This document shows, piece after piece, positions 18,642-27,155 of a DNA stretch of 64,000 nt. Positions within the stretch are counted from its first letter, which is position 1. Each line of letters begins with the position of its first letter. Origin of the DNA: Candidatus Obscuribacter sp. (lineage in GTDB: Bacteria; Cyanobacteriota; Vampirovibrionia; Obscuribacterales; Obscuribacteraceae); NCBI GenBank assembly GCA_021772095.1, contig JADYXR010000133.1, forward strand, positions 1-64,000. Direction: 5' to 3'. The notes below the pieces were generated by a model, which had not been told where the DNA came from, made no database searches, and worked only from the letters and a program-made list of their open reading frames with translations. Both the position numbers and the translations under genes were made by a program.

Positions 18642-19910
18642 TTGCTGCACGGAATCATAGAACGTTTACAGGATATCGCAACCGTCGCCGGTAAGGAACT
18701 GAGGCACAGCTTTCGCGATTCACACGTTCTGATTTACACCGTCTTTGTGCCGCTTGTGCTCTACCCTGCCGGTCTTGTCAGTCTTTCCGAATACACGCTC
18801 TGGCGCGAAGGTCTGGCTGAGACTCGTCCTGTTCGTGTCGCTTTCATGGCAAATGGCAAAGAAAACGTTCCTGAGCTGATTGATGTTTTGAAAGCAACCA
18901 AGAAAGTGGCTGTGACCGAGTCCGTCGATCCAATGCGCGAACTCGAAGAAGGCAAACTTGAAGCCGTGATCGATGGCACCAGAGCACCGGAAAAGATCGA
19001 GGTAAAGCTCAACCCTGCGTCGGATCGTTTCCTCGAATCGAAGATGTCGATCTTGACGCACTCGTTCGACGCTCGCGCCCAAGCGATGAAGAAAGCCGTC
19101 GATGCCGCTGGTTCCAACACTCCAGTCAACAAAGTGTTTCAGATTGCCACCACCAGTGTCGGCACGGTCGGCGGTCACAAAGCCGGTCTTCGCGACATGG
19201 AAGTGACCGCATTTTCAACCACTCTCATTCTTGTCGCGTTTTACGGCTACACGATGTTGATTATCACGGTCGGCGCAATTTACCCGGCGCTAGCGGCGTT
19301 TACTGAAGAAGCCGAGAAGAAGACCAAATCGACCACTTACATGCTGCCGATCGATCGATCGACTATCACCATAGGCAAATTTTTGGCGGTAACAATGCTG
19401 ACGTTACTATCCGGTGCCGTCAATTTTCTCAGCATGGGTCTGGTTGCCGTTTATTTCACATGGAAGATGGAATGGTTAAAACGAGCGCTGGCTCTAGCTC
19501 TCAAGCAATACAACTTGGAAACGGTCGTCCTTTTGCTGATTGTTTTTCTGTTATCAACGCTGCTCGTTGCAGCAATTTATTCACTGATTGCAGCATCAGC
19601 GAAAAGCTTCAAAGAAGCACAAAACATCTCATCGCTAATCCTCATGGTAGTGACGATCTTGCCGATGGTAGCACTGTTTCCGGGATGGGCGCTGGACATG
19701 AAGACAGCATTCATTCCGATACTGAATATGGTGCTGGCGGCAAAGTCCGTCGTCACCGATTCAGTCAATCCATTGATCTTTTGCTTAGCATGCCTGGAAA
19801 ACCTGCTAATCGCCGCAGTTCTGCTCTACATGAGCCAGATCATTTTCTGGGGCAAAGACCCTGCCAGCAGCTCTGCCGAACAATTAGCACCAACGAGCAT
19901 TAGCGGGTAA
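18642..19910 (+). CDS. ABC-2 type exporter permease (NatB-like)
   Basis: A 422-residue membrane protein. It has one membrane helix at residues 25-45, a large extracytoplasmic loop (about 50-180), then five or six helices from about 185 to 410. This is the layout of NatB/ABC-2 permeases, which pair with a NatA-type ATPase. It begins a tight operon with the ATPase at 19918 (7-base gap) and a second permease at 20657. The best start found is TTG 18642; no strong ribosome site is visible and a nearby ATG is out of frame. The substrate is unknown; sodium export is only the name-giving case. Confidence 0.83.
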   Translation: MLHGIIERLQDIATVAGKELRHSFRDSHVLIYTVFVPLVLYPAGLVSLSEYTLWREGLAETRPVRVAFMANGKENVPELIDVLKATKKVAVTESVDPMRELEEGKLEAVIDGTRAPEKIEVKLNPASDRFLESKMSILTHSFDARAQAMKKAVDAAGSNTPVNKVFQIATTSVGTVGGHKAGLRDMEVTAFSTTLILVAFYGYTMLIITVGAIYPALAAFTEEAEKKTKSTTYMLPIDRSTITIGKFLAVTMLTLLSGAVNFLSMGLVAVYFTWKMEWLKRALALALKQYNLETVVLLLIVFLLSTLLVAAIYSLIAASAKSFKEAQNISSLILMVVTILPMVALFPGWALDMKTAFIPILNMVLAAKSVVTDSVNPLIFCLACLENLLIAAVLLYMSQIIFWGKDPASSSAEQLAPTSISG

Positions 19911-19917
19911 AGAAACA

Positions 19918-20670
19918 ATGAGCCTTCAAGCAATCGGTCTGACCAAGCGCTTCTTCGATTCAAAACGAGGAGAGTTCAACGCGGTGCAATCAGTTTCGTT
20001 TGAGTGTTCCAAAGGCGAAATTTTTGGTTTACTCGGACCTAACGGAGCTGGAAAAACTACCACGCTGCGCATGATTACGACGATTCTCAAACCCACCGAA
20101 GGCACCGCACTGGTCAATGGTTTTGACGTCGTCAAAGATCCGCGTCAGGTGCGGAAGCAGCTCGGTTTCGTCTCCGCTGACACCGGTCTCTACGATCGGC
20201 TGACACCACGGGAGATACTAACTTATTTTGGAAAGCTGAGCAAATATCCGAAGGAAAAACTACAGCCGCGCATCGTGGAAATCGGCAACATGCTGCAGAT
20301 GGAGTCGTTTCTCGACAGCCGATGCGAAAAATTATCCACTGGCATGCGTCAAAAAGTTTCAATCGCCAGAGCGATCGTTCACGACCCGCCCGTGATCATC
20401 ATGGACGAACCGACTACTGGACTTGATGTGCTTACCAGCCAGGTTCTCCATCGTTTCGTCATCCAGTGCAAAGAAGCCGGCAAGTGCGTTGTTTTCTCAT
20501 CGCACATCATGAGCGAAGCGGAAAAATTATGCGACCGCATGGCAATCATTCACAACGGTCAAGTCTTAGCTTCAGGCACACTGGAAGAGCTTCGAGCCGA
20601 AAGCGGAATGCACTACCTGGAAGACATTTTCCTCAACGTCGTTAAGGAGACTGTCAGTGACGTCAGATGA
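19918..20670 (+). CDS. ABC transporter ATP-binding protein (NatA-like)
   Basis: A 250-residue ATPase subunit. Walker A is GPNGAGKTT near residue 40, the signature is LSTGMRQ near 140, Walker B is VIIMDEPTTG near 160, and the switch His is in SSHIMSEAE near 198. It energises the two permeases encoded on either side. It overlaps the second permease gene by 14 bases, which suggests translational coupling and fixed stoichiometry. Sequence style is that of ABC-2 exporter ATPases such as NatA and CcmA. Confidence 0.93.
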   Translation: MSLQAIGLTKRFFDSKRGEFNAVQSVSFECSKGEIFGLLGPNGAGKTTTLRMITTILKPTEGTALVNGFDVVKDPRQVRKQLGFVSADTGLYDRLTPREILTYFGKLSKYPKEKLQPRIVEIGNMLQMESFLDSRCEKLSTGMRQKVSIARAIVHDPPVIIMDEPTTGLDVLTSQVLHRFVIQCKEAGKCVVFSSHIMSEAEKLCDRMAIIHNGQVLASGTLEELRAESGMHYLEDIFLNVVKETVSDVR

Positions 20671-22645
20671 CTTCGAAGAAATCAAAGTCGTCTTTGCAAA
20701 AGACCTGATCGAGGTTTTGCGCGACTACAGAACGCTTATCGTCATGATCATCATGCCGGTCATCATCTATCCTGCGCTCCTGGTTTTGCCCTCCAACATC
20801 GCTCAGCATGTCAAACACGACTATAAGAACAAGCGTTATAACATCTGCCTGATCGGCGACTCCAGCCCGGCAATCGAATTTTTCCGGAAGGCGAAAGTGC
20901 TGACCTTGACTAAGGTTCTCGAGGACGGCAATCCTGACAAATTGCTCGCCGCTCACGTCGCCGATATCGTCGTCACCTTTCCTCAGGAATTCACGGCGCA
21001 ACTGCAAACCATTCCGAAGCAGTCGCCCAGGGTCAACATCTACTACGATGCCAGGCGCGATCAAAATCTCCTTGCCCTTGCCGAGGTGAGACTGGTGCTC
21101 AGTCAGTTGCGCGGTAAGATCGTGCAGCAGCGCCTTGACGCACTCGGCATCAAAACGCCGCAAAAATACGAACTGACATTTTCAGAATTAAAAGTCGAAA
21201 ACAAAAAATCGCTAGCCAGCGAACCCGTTCGAAACCTCCTGCCCTTCATGCTCTTCACCATGCTGGCTGTTTCAATAATTTATCCGGCTCTCGACGTGAT
21301 TACAGGCGAGCGCGAACGAAACACATTGCCACTGCTATTGATGTCGGCGACAAAACGGCACAACATCATGTACGGGAAATGTCTGGTCGTTTTTCTAATC
21401 GGCTTCTCGGCGCTGATGATCGGGCTTTCCAGCATCTACATTTTCATCCAGCTGGCCGGTCAACGAGCCGATGATTTGCTGGTGATGAAATTTCCACTCG
21501 ACGCATTGCTTATGTGCATGTTGATTTCGATACCACTGGTGGTGACACTCAGTTCGCTTTCGATCCTGCTTGCTTCCTGGTGCAAAACCTTCCAACAAGG
21601 GCAAGGCTACTTCGTCCCCTTTCTGTTCATGGCGATGGGCGCGTCTTCCGTTTGCTCGCTACCCGAGCTGCAACTCTCGAGCGGTGTTGCATTCATTCCT
21701 GTGGTCAACACAGCGCTGTCATTGAAGGAAGTGCTGGCCGGACACATCGATGTGCTGTGGCTTTCGATCTCAGCTCTGGTGACCATGATTTTTGCCGTTT
21801 ATGTCACTTACCTGGCATCGACAATTCTCGACAGCGAACGCCTCTTGTACGGAGTCACGGATTCGCGCGCCCGACGCCGACTTTCAGGCGACTATGGTCT
21901 GGAAATCATGCTCTTGTGTTTCACCACATTTTTCCTCATGTTCTACGTCGGACAAACGTTGCAGGGCTGGGACATTATTGTCGGCAGCTTGTTCACTCAA
22001 GTGCTCGTCATTCTGCTGCCCGCCGTCGCTTTGCTCAAGCATTTGAATTTGCCTCTGGTAAAAACGATGAGTTTGAAGGCACCGCATCCGCTGTCATTTT
22101 TGGGCGCACTACTAGTGACACCACTTTGTATTTTGTTATCGATTGGCGTCTACAACCTGCAGAGTCAAATCGTTCCAGCCCCTGAAGCATTCACCACCAT
22201 GTTCACTCGGCTGATTATGGATAACGACAAACCGCTCTGGCTCTGCCTCCTCGGCATTGCCGTCGCGCCAGGCATTTGCGAAGAATTACTTTTCCGAGGG
22301 GCCATTCTCGGTTTAGTCAGACCAAAACTGACACCGCTGCAGCAATGCATCTTTGTCGGCGTGCTGTTCGGACTGTTTCACATGAGCGTTTTCCGAGTGG
22401 CTCCCACCGGAGTGCTCGGCGTAGTGCTGACAGCGCTGACAGTTTGGACCGGCTCGATCTACCCATCGATGCTGGTTCACATCCTCAACAATTCCGCCGC
22501 CATCTTGATGGGCAAGTACCACCTGGAAGAGACTTTCGTTTCCTACTGGCCGGCGACCGTTCTTCTCGGGCTGGTGGGGCTAGTTCTTTTAATTAAAGCA
22601 AAACCGAAAAAAAGCGATCGATTGCCTGAATCATTGGGCACATAA
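20657..22645 (+). CDS. ABC-2 permease fused to a CPBP-family membrane protease
   Basis: A 662-residue protein. Residues 1-400 repeat the NatB-like permease plan: a helix at about 25-45, a long external loop, then helices from about 195. The C-terminal part (about 430-645) is a CPBP/CAAX-protease-like domain with its diagnostic motifs EELLFRG (near 543), FGLFHMS (near 570) and HILNNS (near 607), which supply the metal-binding Glu and His residues. CPBP proteins include Rce1-type prenyl-protein proteases and bacterial bacteriocin-immunity proteins. A transporter that also cleaves its cargo or a signal peptide is a reasonable inference. The start is GTG 20657, inside the ATPase gene. Confidence 0.85.
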   Translation: MTSDDFEEIKVVFAKDLIEVLRDYRTLIVMIIMPVIIYPALLVLPSNIAQHVKHDYKNKRYNICLIGDSSPAIEFFRKAKVLTLTKVLEDGNPDKLLAAHVADIVVTFPQEFTAQLQTIPKQSPRVNIYYDARRDQNLLALAEVRLVLSQLRGKIVQQRLDALGIKTPQKYELTFSELKVENKKSLASEPVRNLLPFMLFTMLAVSIIYPALDVITGERERNTLPLLLMSATKRHNIMYGKCLVVFLIGFSALMIGLSSIYIFIQLAGQRADDLLVMKFPLDALLMCMLISIPLVVTLSSLSILLASWCKTFQQGQGYFVPFLFMAMGASSVCSLPELQLSSGVAFIPVVNTALSLKEVLAGHIDVLWLSISALVTMIFAVYVTYLASTILDSERLLYGVTDSRARRRLSGDYGLEIMLLCFTTFFLMFYVGQTLQGWDIIVGSLFTQVLVILLPAVALLKHLNLPLVKTMSLKAPHPLSFLGALLVTPLCILLSIGVYNLQSQIVPAPEAFTTMFTRLIMDNDKPLWLCLLGIAVAPGICEELLFRGAILGLVRPKLTPLQQCIFVGVLFGLFHMSVFRVAPTGVLGVVLTALTVWTGSIYPSMLVHILNNSAAILMGKYHLEETFVSYWPATVLLGLVGLVLLIKAKPKKSDRLPESLGT

Positions 22646-22698
22646 ATATTATCGGTTAACTTAATTGAAACACTTGTTCCTGTCACAATCGGTCAAGC

Positions 22699-23256
22699 AT
22701 GGCATCTGACGGCGCGGAAACGAATTACCATATCTCAGGTGGAGCCCCAAAGGGTCCCGACAAGCTTTCGCTTGCGGATCTGAACACTGGTTCGGATTCC
22801 ACTTTAGCCGCCCCAGAAACAGAACAGCTCAGCAGCGACGATAATTTGAGACAGGGAATTTACAGCCAATCCGCTGAGAAAGCGACTGGAACACCCACCG
22901 ATACACGCGGTGATGGTTTTGAAATTGCCAATTACAAAACCAGTTTCGAGAAATATGACCTGACCAACATCTCCTCGATGATGAAAGAGTTTGGCGGTCT
23001 GGAGCTGATCATTTCGGATCCGCCTACCCAACTGGCTGAAGGTTCAGGCGACAATCTTGCTGCCAAGGCCAAAGCTAATGCGCAAGAGCTGGGCGACAGC
23101 GACGATCCATCCGACACTTATAACGGAACCAGAGAGACGCAAGATGCCATCGCCCGCGTGGCGAGCGCCCTTTCGCGAGATTCCGATGTTGCCGACAGAC
23201 TGATGACCACTCTCGATCGGCTCACTCGCCAGAAACCAGACACTAAGACGGCATAA
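22699..23256 (+). CDS. Unknown acidic, soluble protein
   Basis: A 185-residue protein with no recognised domain. The first 75 residues are rich in Ser, Asp, Gly and Thr and look disordered. The remainder has short helices, including a heptad-like C-terminal stretch (DAIARVASALSRDSDVADRL). No signal peptide or membrane segment is present. The start has no strong ribosome site. The following gene begins 24 bases after the stop on the same strand, so they may form a pair, for example a substrate or inhibitor with the possible papain-like protein; that is inference. Confidence 0.6.
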   Translation: MASDGAETNYHISGGAPKGPDKLSLADLNTGSDSTLAAPETEQLSSDDNLRQGIYSQSAEKATGTPTDTRGDGFEIANYKTSFEKYDLTNISSMMKEFGGLELIISDPPTQLAEGSGDNLAAKAKANAQELGDSDDPSDTYNGTRETQDAIARVASALSRDSDVADRLMTTLDRLTRQKPDTKTA

Positions 23257-23280
23257 GCGCCAGCCCTAGGTATTTGATCG

Positions 23281-24516
23281 TTGCGCCCAGACGCGGACAC
23301 TCAAGTTCAACGCATATCGCTAGCAATCGAGCAGGTCTTGGGCAGTGATGGCTGGGTAAACGGCGCTAAAATCTACGATCGCCGCCATCTGCGGAAGATT
23401 GCTGAGTCTATGGCGCGCAAAACGGCGGAGCCATCGCGTTTCGTCAATCAGGGCTTTCACAACACCAGCATCACCGAATGCATCATGAGACAAGAGCTGG
23501 AGACCGATCCAGCCGCAGTAGTGGAACTGGTGGCATCGATAGTGACGACCGGCAGAGCGGAAGTGGGTCAGCTTAAAAGCACCGGGCTGGTCACGGTCGA
23601 CAGCAAAAGTTTAGCTCTGGATCTGGAATCGCGCTGGGCAACCGATGAATCGGCCGCTAATCAGGGACTGCGCGATCCGGTCGGTCAGATCTTCGATCTA
23701 ACCGTCACACAAGCGTTTTGGGACTTACGATCCGACGATCGATTGCGCTACATCTACACGCAGGAAGCAAAACCGCGCACCGGCACAACCGGAGAACGGC
23801 TAATCAAGGTCGATACGAAAACAAACAGTAGAATCGAAGTCACCTACGAAGGCGCGAAACTGACAATCAAAGACGCTTTCGAAATATCTAGAATGTTTAA
23901 TCGGACCCAAAACGGGCTGATAGTGCACAGCACCATCGTCAGTGATTTAAACGAACCATCAATCACAGACGCAGAGCAACTCTCAAAGGCAATCAGCGGC
24001 TTCCATTCCGCAAGCGCGCGTCCACCGGTCCTCATTGTCTTTGCCGGGCTTTTGCCGGGCGCTGCCGACAATAGTAAAGGCTTCGACCTGCATGCTGTCA
24101 CGGTTTTGCAAATCGAGGACACTTACTTTCTCGAGTCGCGCTGGGGCATGAACGCCGACATGCATTTGAACGGACTGACCGCCGACGAGCTCCTGCACGC
24201 CATGACGCTGCCCCAAACGTTCGTTCAGGAAGAGTTCGACACGGGCGAGCCGCCCTACATGCGGGTAATCGACCCTTCATATCCCACGCCCAGATCGGCA
24301 AGAGCGCCACAACATCTTGCTATGCAACGTGAAAACGAACAAATTCTCGAAATCGAAAAGCGCGCGCAAAACAATCCAAGCGTTCAGGCCCAGGAAAAAT
24401 ATTTCGAAGAGCTGGAAAAATGGGAAGCGAAGCGCTCCGAGCACCTGGCGATATTCGGCGAAGACTTACCATTTACGGTGCCGGCGCCTAAGGCGCCCTC
24501 GACACAGTCAGTCTAA
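23281..24516 (+). CDS. Unknown protein, possibly with a papain-like fold
   Basis: A 411-residue protein without a recognised family. Two short stretches recall papain-like peptidases: VNQGFHNTSITECI (about residues 58-71), similar to the VKNQG..SC oxyanion-Gln and nucleophile region, and LHAVTVLQIEDTYFLESRWG (about 264-283), similar to the HAV..V and NSWG region. The Gln-to-Cys spacing is longer than in papain, and the usual active-site Asn is not conserved. It could be a divergent or inactive peptidase, or the likeness may be chance. The C-terminal 80 residues are charged helices. TTG 23281 is the start used; the ribosome site is weak. Confidence 0.5.
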   Translation: MRPDADTQVQRISLAIEQVLGSDGWVNGAKIYDRRHLRKIAESMARKTAEPSRFVNQGFHNTSITECIMRQELETDPAAVVELVASIVTTGRAEVGQLKSTGLVTVDSKSLALDLESRWATDESAANQGLRDPVGQIFDLTVTQAFWDLRSDDRLRYIYTQEAKPRTGTTGERLIKVDTKTNSRIEVTYEGAKLTIKDAFEISRMFNRTQNGLIVHSTIVSDLNEPSITDAEQLSKAISGFHSASARPPVLIVFAGLLPGAADNSKGFDLHAVTVLQIEDTYFLESRWGMNADMHLNGLTADELLHAMTLPQTFVQEEFDTGEPPYMRVIDPSYPTPRSARAPQHLAMQRENEQILEIEKRAQNNPSVQAQEKYFEELEKWEAKRSEHLAIFGEDLPFTVPAPKAPSTQSV

Positions 24517-24561
24517 ATCAGGGAAGATACAAATGATCGATCGAGGAGCGATTGAAGGTTA

Positions 24562-25200
24562 ATGAGTACAAACGGAACGACGTTGCCGCTTTTCCCCCTG
24601 CCCGTGGTCCTTTTCCCGGGGGCGGAACTGCCTCTTCACATTTTTGAAGAGCGCTACAAGCTCATGATCGGCAAGATTCTGGAAGATAAAATCGATTTCG
24701 GCGTGGTGTTCTGGGACGGTGAATCGGGCGGTGTGGCGGAGACTGGCTGTACAGCCCAGATTCAGACGGTCAACAAGCTCGACGACGGGCGCATGAATCT
24801 GACGACACTAGGCGCCAAGCGCTTCCGGATCGTTGATGTCATTCAAGAGCAGCCCTACATCATTGCCACGATTGAATATTTGGACGATCAGATTGATGAC
24901 AAAACCGAGGAAGAGAAAGCGACAAGCCTGGTGAAAGACATCACGGCGGTGCTGAAAGAAATTTTGCGTTTGTCATCCAAATTGGTCGATCGAGATTTTG
25001 AGATTCAGGGCTCGATTCCGCAAGATCCGGTCAAGCTGTCGTTTTGGGTGGCGTCTAATTTTTATGGATCGCCTGACGATCAGCAAGAGCTGCTCGAGAT
25101 GTGCGGCACCGAAGATCGACTCAAAGAAGAATATCTGGTGCTCGATTCAGCGCGCAAACACCTGGCCGCCAAAGTTTCAATCAAAGACGCGCTTGGTTAA
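24562..25200 (+). CDS. Lon N-terminal (substrate-binding) domain protein
   Basis: A 212-residue protein consisting of a stand-alone Lon substrate-binding domain. The typical opening LPLFPLPVVLFPGAELPLHI (residues 8-27) is followed by FEERYK, the ARF-type strand region (TTLGAKRFRIVD, near 85-95) and a helical end. No ATPase or protease part is present, so it is not Lon itself. Such proteins (LON_substr_bdg, like YcaM/PUA-like) are common in Cyanobacteria and have no settled role; substrate recruitment is inferred. A GAAGG ribosome site precedes the ATG. Confidence 0.88.
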   Translation: MSTNGTTLPLFPLPVVLFPGAELPLHIFEERYKLMIGKILEDKIDFGVVFWDGESGGVAETGCTAQIQTVNKLDDGRMNLTTLGAKRFRIVDVIQEQPYIIATIEYLDDQIDDKTEEEKATSLVKDITAVLKEILRLSSKLVDRDFEIQGSIPQDPVKLSFWVASNFYGSPDDQQELLEMCGTEDRLKEEYLVLDSARKHLAAKVSIKDALG

Positions 25201-25362
25201 GCCAAACAGTGCTGAAAAATGAAGATGTGTGTCACACTCACGTAGCGACTTGAGCTTGCTTGCTCGTGCCTGAGCTTGCTAGATACCAACCGTAATGTTC
25301 AAAAGCGCCCGGCTGGTAGTTTTGCTAGACTTGTCTGGCTGGTTAAACATGGATATGAACAA

Positions 25363-26076
25363 ATGAAATTTCCGAAGCAATTCAGTTTAATTTTGAAATG
25401 TATAAACTCGAAAAACGGCAGCCGGTCGAAGCTCGCACTGTTGTCTGGCACATTTATGGCGGTAATGATATCCTTGCCAGGTTGTTCGCAGCAGAGCACG
25501 CCTTCGACCACGGGACAGGGCACGGGCGCGGCGGTCAACGGTCAACAGACCACAGTCGACGTCACGCAGCAAACGACACAAACAACCACAGGACAACAAC
25601 CTGTAGAAACCGCTGGACCACCCAACGATCAACCGGCTGGACAAGCCAATCCGCAGGCACATTCCAGCGGTCAACCACAGCGAAACGCATTGTTCAACAA
25701 ACTCGGCACCACCAACCAAACGGAGAAAAAAATGAGCGCAGTCACAACACCTACCGGTTTGCAGTACGAAGAATTAACGGTTGGAAATGGCGCCAGCCCA
25801 CAACGTGGACAAAAAGTCACCGTGCACTACACCGGCTGGCTCACTGATGGCACCAAGTTCGACAGCTCAGTAGACCGCGGTCGTCCGTTCGATTTCGTAA
25901 TCGGCACAGGAAATGTAATCAAGGGCTGGGACGAGGGCGTTGCCACCATGAAGATCGGCGGCAAACGCAAATTGACCATCCCTGCAGAACTCGGCTATGG
26001 CGCTCGCGGCGCTGGCGGCTTGATTCCTCCAGGCGCAACCCTGGTATTCGAAGTCGAATTGCTCGGCGTTCAGTAA
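25363..26076 (+). CDS. FKBP-type peptidyl-prolyl isomerase lipoprotein
   Basis: A 237-residue protein. Residues 1-38 form a lipoprotein signal with lipobox SLPGC, giving an N-terminal lipidated Cys. A Gln/Thr/Ala-rich linker follows (to about residue 120). The last 115 residues are a complete FKBP domain: [18 protein letters not shown], then [16 protein letters not shown] and [16 protein letters not shown]. It should speed proline isomerisation at the outer face of a membrane. The start MKFPKQF at 25363 gives the cleanest signal peptide; an in-frame TTG upstream at 25276 would add 29 residues. A second, well-placed internal start may give a cytosolic form (see 25722). A terminator follows. 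Confidence 0.9.
   Translation: MKFPKQFSLILKCINSKNGSRSKLALLSGTFMAVMISLPGCSQQSTPSTTGQGTGAAVNGQQTTVDVTQQTTQTTTGQQPVETAGPPNDQPAGQANPQAHSSGQPQRNALFNKLGTTNQTEKKMSAVTTPTGLQYEELTVGNGASPQRGQKVTVHYTGWLTDGTKFDSSVDRGRPFDFVIGTGNVIKGWDEGVATMKIGGKRKLTIPAELGYGARGAGGLIPPGATLVFEVELLGVQ
25722..25734 (+). promoter_or_regulatory. Internal ribosome site and ATG inside the FKBP gene
   Basis: GGAG (25722-25725), six bases, then an in-frame ATG (25732-25734) exactly at the start of the FKBP domain. It is better placed than the site for the full-length lipoprotein. It could make a 114-residue cytosolic isomerase from the same gene. Confidence 0.5.
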
Positions 26077-26110
26077 GTGGGTTTTGGTCCAACCAATCTC
26101 TAGAAATTCG

Positions 26111-26148
26111 AAGGGCGATTGTTTTCAGAAACATCGCCCTCGTTTTCT
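26111..26148 (+). terminator. Rho-independent terminator after the FKBP gene
   Basis: Stem AGGGCGAT (26112-26119) with ATCGCCCT (26133-26140), extended past a mismatch by GT/AC, then CGTTTTCTTG. It ends the FKBP transcript 35 bases after the stop. Confidence 0.75.
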
Positions 26149-26191
26149 TGTGGAGGACGTTCGCATTCGTTTTTTTCGCGATAATAAAGGA

Positions 26192-26917
26192 ATGGAGAAA
26201 CTCTTGAATCGCCAGGCTCAACGTTTTGCAGGATCATCTGCGATCGCAATTTCAATGCTTTTATCTGTTGGTTTTGACCTCGATTTGAGCTCAGGACTAA
26301 ACCATTATCGATTGACGCAAGGGCAGACGGTTAGCCAGTCTGCGATGGCGCAGGAGACGCCCGACCAGGACGCCGAAGCAGACGATTTAACGCCGGCACC
26401 AAAGGGTGGAAAATCTGAACAGCCCGTCAAGAAGCCTGCAGCGCCTAAAGAGGTGAAGCAGCTCAAGCCTCAATTTATCGACACCAGTATTGAAGAGAAG
26501 TCCGAGGTCACGCAGCCGGCGGCTCCGGAAGCCAGATCCGACGAGTATGTGGAACGCGAGGCCAAGCTGGCAGAGCCGCTAAAGAAGCTGGTGCAGGCGC
26601 CTTTTGTATTCAACAACGCCAAAGGCGGCTCGAACGAACTGACGGAAGCCTTTATAGCAGCCACTAAAGCTGGTCCGAAGCTCAAGGACGATTTGCAGTT
26701 TATTCTTGAGAACGGCAGCCCAGCAGGCAAATTGTATGCCGCTTGTTTGATCCGCGGATTCGATGGAGCAACCGGGACACGCTTGTTGACCGGGTTTAAA
26801 GCTGATAAAACTCTGGTCAAAAATAAATCGTACATATCGCAAGAACACTACACTGTGGGCGAGGTGGCGACGGATTTGCTGAGCCCGGCACCAACAATAC
26901 TTTTGCGACCGCGCTAA
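26192..26917 (+). CDS. Unknown exported protein
   Basis: A 241-residue protein with an N-terminal hydrophobic stretch (about residues 14-30) that looks like an export signal or anchor. A Lys/Pro/Glu-rich linker follows, then a helical C-terminal domain from about residue 125 (VEREAKLAEPLKKLVQAPFV onward). No family is recognised. The start ATG 26192 is preceded by AAAGGA; an in-frame ATG at 26084 would run through the terminator hairpin of the FKBP gene and is rejected. Confidence 0.6.
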   Translation: MEKLLNRQAQRFAGSSAIAISMLLSVGFDLDLSSGLNHYRLTQGQTVSQSAMAQETPDQDAEADDLTPAPKGGKSEQPVKKPAAPKEVKQLKPQFIDTSIEEKSEVTQPAAPEARSDEYVEREAKLAEPLKKLVQAPFVFNNAKGGSNELTEAFIAATKAGPKLKDDLQFILENGSPAGKLYAACLIRGFDGATGTRLLTGFKADKTLVKNKSYISQEHYTVGEVATDLLSPAPTILLRPR

Positions 26918-27155
26918 AATACAGTTTGATGGGTTCGAAATTTACTAATTTCCTGACGATACTGCGTCGGGATGCACCTTCTTCCGCCCGCGAATCGCAT
27001 ACAAGTGTCTTATAACTGGTTCTAGATCTGTAAAAAACGAAACAACTTATCTAGAAATCAATATAAGCAATAAAATCTGGGATTAACTAGAAATGAGAGC
27101 ACCCTATTGGAGCTTTCAGGAATCTGGAAACACGTCGAGAAATAGTGAAGTGACA

